This document shows positions 7,209 through 8,822 of a stretch of DNA of 8,822 bases, in pieces. Location of the stretch: assembly GCA_026785985.1 (NCBI GenBank), contig JAJAYX010000779.1:1-8822 (forward strand), written 5' to 3'. This DNA comes from Rudanella sp. (GTDB lineage: Bacteria; Bacteroidota; Bacteroidia; Cytophagales; Spirosomataceae). A model generated the notes under the pieces. The model did no database searches. It had not been told where the DNA came from and saw nothing but the letters and a program-made list of their open reading frames with translations. Position 1 is the stretch's first letter. Each line of letters begins with the position of its first letter. A program made the position numbers and the translations under genes.

Positions 7209-8822
7209 ATGAAACACGAGCATAAAACCACCGAGCCGGAACCGCAACAGCCGACCAGCCCGACCAGCCCGACCGCACCCGCCGAACAGCACGCTCTCCA
7301 GCACATTGGCCACGACGGACACAGCGGCCCGGCAACCCCCGAAACCCATCAGGGCGGCGCTATGGACCACAGTAAGATGGACCATAGCAAAACGGAACCC
7401 GGCCCGATGAAACCGGGCGGGCATGATATGGCCGGGCCGCGAATGGCCGGTCACGATCACGGGGCCATGATTGCCGATTTCCTGCGCCGGTTCTGGGTCT
7501 GCGTGGGTTTGTCGGTGCCGGTCGTGCTGTTTTCGACCATGTTTCAGAATCTGGTCGGCTATCAAATTGATTTTCCCTACCGCGACTGGCTGGTGCTGGT
7601 GCTGGCAACGGTCATTTATGGCTACGGCGGCTGGCCGTTTTTGTCCGGTATGGTGGGCGAAATCCGCAGCCGCCAACCGGGGATGATGACCCTCGTGGCG
7701 GTGGCCGTTACTGCCGCGTTTAGTTACAGCGTGGCCGTATCGGTCGGCTGGCTGCGGGGCATGGACTTCTTTTGGGAACTCGCTACCCTGATCGACATTA
7801 TGCTGCTGGGCCACTACATAGAAATGAAGTCGGTGGCCGGTGCTTCGCGCTCTTTAGAACTGATTGTGCAGATGCTGCCGTCGGATGCCCATAAAATGGA
7901 CGGAACCGCCATCAACGATGTAAGCGTTGACACGCTGACCATCGGTGACTTAGTGCTGGTTCGGCCCGGCGAGCGCATCCCGACCGACGGGCAGGTGACG
8001 GACGGCAACAGTGCCGTGAACGAGAGTATGCTGACCGGCGAAAGCGTGCCGGCACAGAAGACCAAAAACGACACCGTGATTGCCGGGGCCGTCAATGGCG
8101 AAGGCTCGCTAACGATCAAGGTCACGCACAAGGGCGAAGACAGCTACCTCAACAAGGTAGTCAGGATGGTGCAGGAAGCGCAGGATGCCAAGTCGCAAAC
8201 GCAAACCCTGGCCGACCGGGCCGCTGGCTGGCTGACGCTGATTTCGCTGTCGGTCGGCTTGCTGACGCTTGTCGGCTGGCTGTGGGCGGGCAAAGACGTA
8301 GCCTTCGCCGTTGAGCGGATGGTGACGGTCATGGTTACGGCCTGCCCCCACGCGCTGGGCGTGGCCATTCCGCTCGTGGTGGCCATCTCCACGGCGATTT
8401 CAGCTCAAAAGGGCCTGCTCATCCGCAACCGCACCGCCTTTGAAGAAGCGCGCAAAATCACGGCGATGGTCTTCGATAAAACCGGCACCCTCACCGAAGG
8501 CGCGTTCGGCGTAACCCGCATCAAGGTCCTGACGGATCAATTAGACGAGCCGGGTTTGCTGCGGATCGTGGCCGCGCTGGAACAGCAGTCGCAACACCCC
8601 ATCGCCGAGGGCATTGTCCGCGAGGCTAAAAAGCGTACCCTCGACCTGCCCGCCATCAAGAACTTTCAGTCCATCACGGGCAAGGGCGTTTCGGCGACGG
8701 TGGACGGCAAATCGGTCGTGGTGGTCAGCCCCGGTTATCTGAAAGACAAAAATATTCCATTGCCACCGGACGCGCTGACTGGCACCGCCGAAACGGTGGT
8801 ATTCGTGCTGATGAACGACCAA
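7209..8822 (+). CDS. copB: CopB-type heavy-metal P1B ATPase with CPH motif (partial, 3' end outside window)
   Basis: 538 codons are visible from ATG 7209 and the frame is open to the window edge, so the C-terminus is missing. There is no HMA domain; residues 1-85 are a soluble His/Met-rich tail with a P-T-S repeat (15-22), two MDHSK units (52-61) and HDM..MAGHDHGAM near 72-87. TM segments follow at about 94-112, 126-148, 158-180 and 186-204. The actuator has TGES (276-279). TM6 carries CPH (379-381) in TACPHALGVAIPL, DKTGT gives the phosphorylated Asp423, and QHP (462-464) marks the nucleotide domain. CPH with a His-rich N-terminus defines CopB-like (P1B-3) pumps, which export copper or silver. 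Substrate oxidation state cannot be read from sequence. It is divergent from the receptor gene and downstream of a 69-bp candidate operator. No strong Shine-Dalgarno is seen. The expected missing parts are the GDGxND hinge and the last TM helices. Confidence 0.93.
   Translation, partial: MKHEHKTTEPEPQQPTSPTSPTAPAEQHALQHIGHDGHSGPATPETHQGGAMDHSKMDHSKTEPGPMKPGGHDMAGPRMAGHDHGAMIADFLRRFWVCVGLSVPVVLFSTMFQNLVGYQIDFPYRDWLVLVLATVIYGYGGWPFLSGMVGEIRSRQPGMMTLVAVAVTAAFSYSVAVSVGWLRGMDFFWELATLIDIMLLGHYIEMKSVAGASRSLELIVQMLPSDAHKMDGTAINDVSVDTLTIGDLVLVRPGERIPTDGQVTDGNSAVNESMLTGESVPAQKTKNDTVIAGAVNGEGSLTIKVTHKGEDSYLNKVVRMVQEAQDAKSQTQTLADRAAGWLTLISLSVGLLTLVGWLWAGKDVAFAVERMVTVMVTACPHALGVAIPLVVAISTAISAQKGLLIRNRTAFEEARKITAMVFDKTGTLTEGAFGVTRIKVLTDQLDEPGLLRIVAALEQQSQHPIAEGIVREAKKRTLDLPAIKNFQSITGKGVSATVDGKSVVVVSPGYLKDKNIPLPPDALTGTAETVVFVLMNDQ
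7251..7274 (+). repeat. 9-bp tandem repeat (CCGACCAGC, about 2.7 copies) in the CopB N-terminal tail
   Basis: Units at 7251-7259 and 7260-7268 plus a partial CCGACC at 7269-7274, in frame and encoding Pro-Thr-Ser. It lies in the flexible, poorly conserved part of the ATPase N-terminus, where length change by slippage would be tolerated. Directly visible; functional meaning unknown. Confidence 0.75.

Noticed and set aside
7143..7814. Minus-strand frame of 223 codons opposite the CopB gene
   Set aside because: It runs antisense through the CopB coding region and is low-complexity and His/Arg/Gln-rich; the plus-strand frame carries the ATPase motifs.

Overview
The window looks like a chromosomal piece of a Bacteroidota bacterium, probably Cytophagales (Spirosoma-like). 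This is inference from moderately GC-rich coding DNA, promoters that fit the Bacteroidota TAnnTTTG -7 element, few Shine-Dalgarno sites, a TonB receptor with an N-terminal carboxypeptidase-D-regulatory-like domain, and an AraC protein fused to a heavy-metal domain. No rRNA, tRNA, CRISPR array, transposase or phage gene was seen.

Layout. Positions 1-203 are AT-rich with no convincing gene. At 204-872 (+) lies a decayed ceramidase-like membrane hydrolase gene: no usable start codon, an in-frame stop just upstream, and one metal-ligand His replaced by Arg. A perfect 16-bp-arm hairpin (928-975) serves as terminator between this gene and the convergent copper block. On the minus strand, read right to left, come a FecA-like TonB-dependent outer-membrane receptor (6906-4426), a 201-aa HMA-AraC fusion regulator (4202-3597), a complete CopA-type P1B-1 ATPase (3516-1246) and a 70-aa CopZ-like metallochaperone (1198-986). 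Divergent from the receptor, on the plus strand, a CopB-type P1B ATPase with a CPH motif and a His/Met-rich N-terminus begins at 7209 and runs off the window end.

How they fit together. This reads as a copper (possibly also silver) homeostasis island: a small Cys-X2-Cys chaperone and CopA for cytosolic Cu(I) export, a second CopB-type exporter, and a one-component regulator that could sense the metal through its own HMA-like CxxC domain. The receptor places outer-membrane TonB-dependent uptake or scavenging in the same locus; its ligand is unknown.

The most notable non-coding signal is a gapless 69-bp direct repeat (56/69 identical, with a 23-bp identical block). One copy is at 4271-4339 upstream of the HMA-AraC gene, the other at 7078-7146 between the divergent receptor and CopB genes. 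It is a strong candidate for the shared operator of this regulon. Perfect inverted repeats also lie at the predicted promoters of the regulator (4228-4242) and the receptor (6968-6990).
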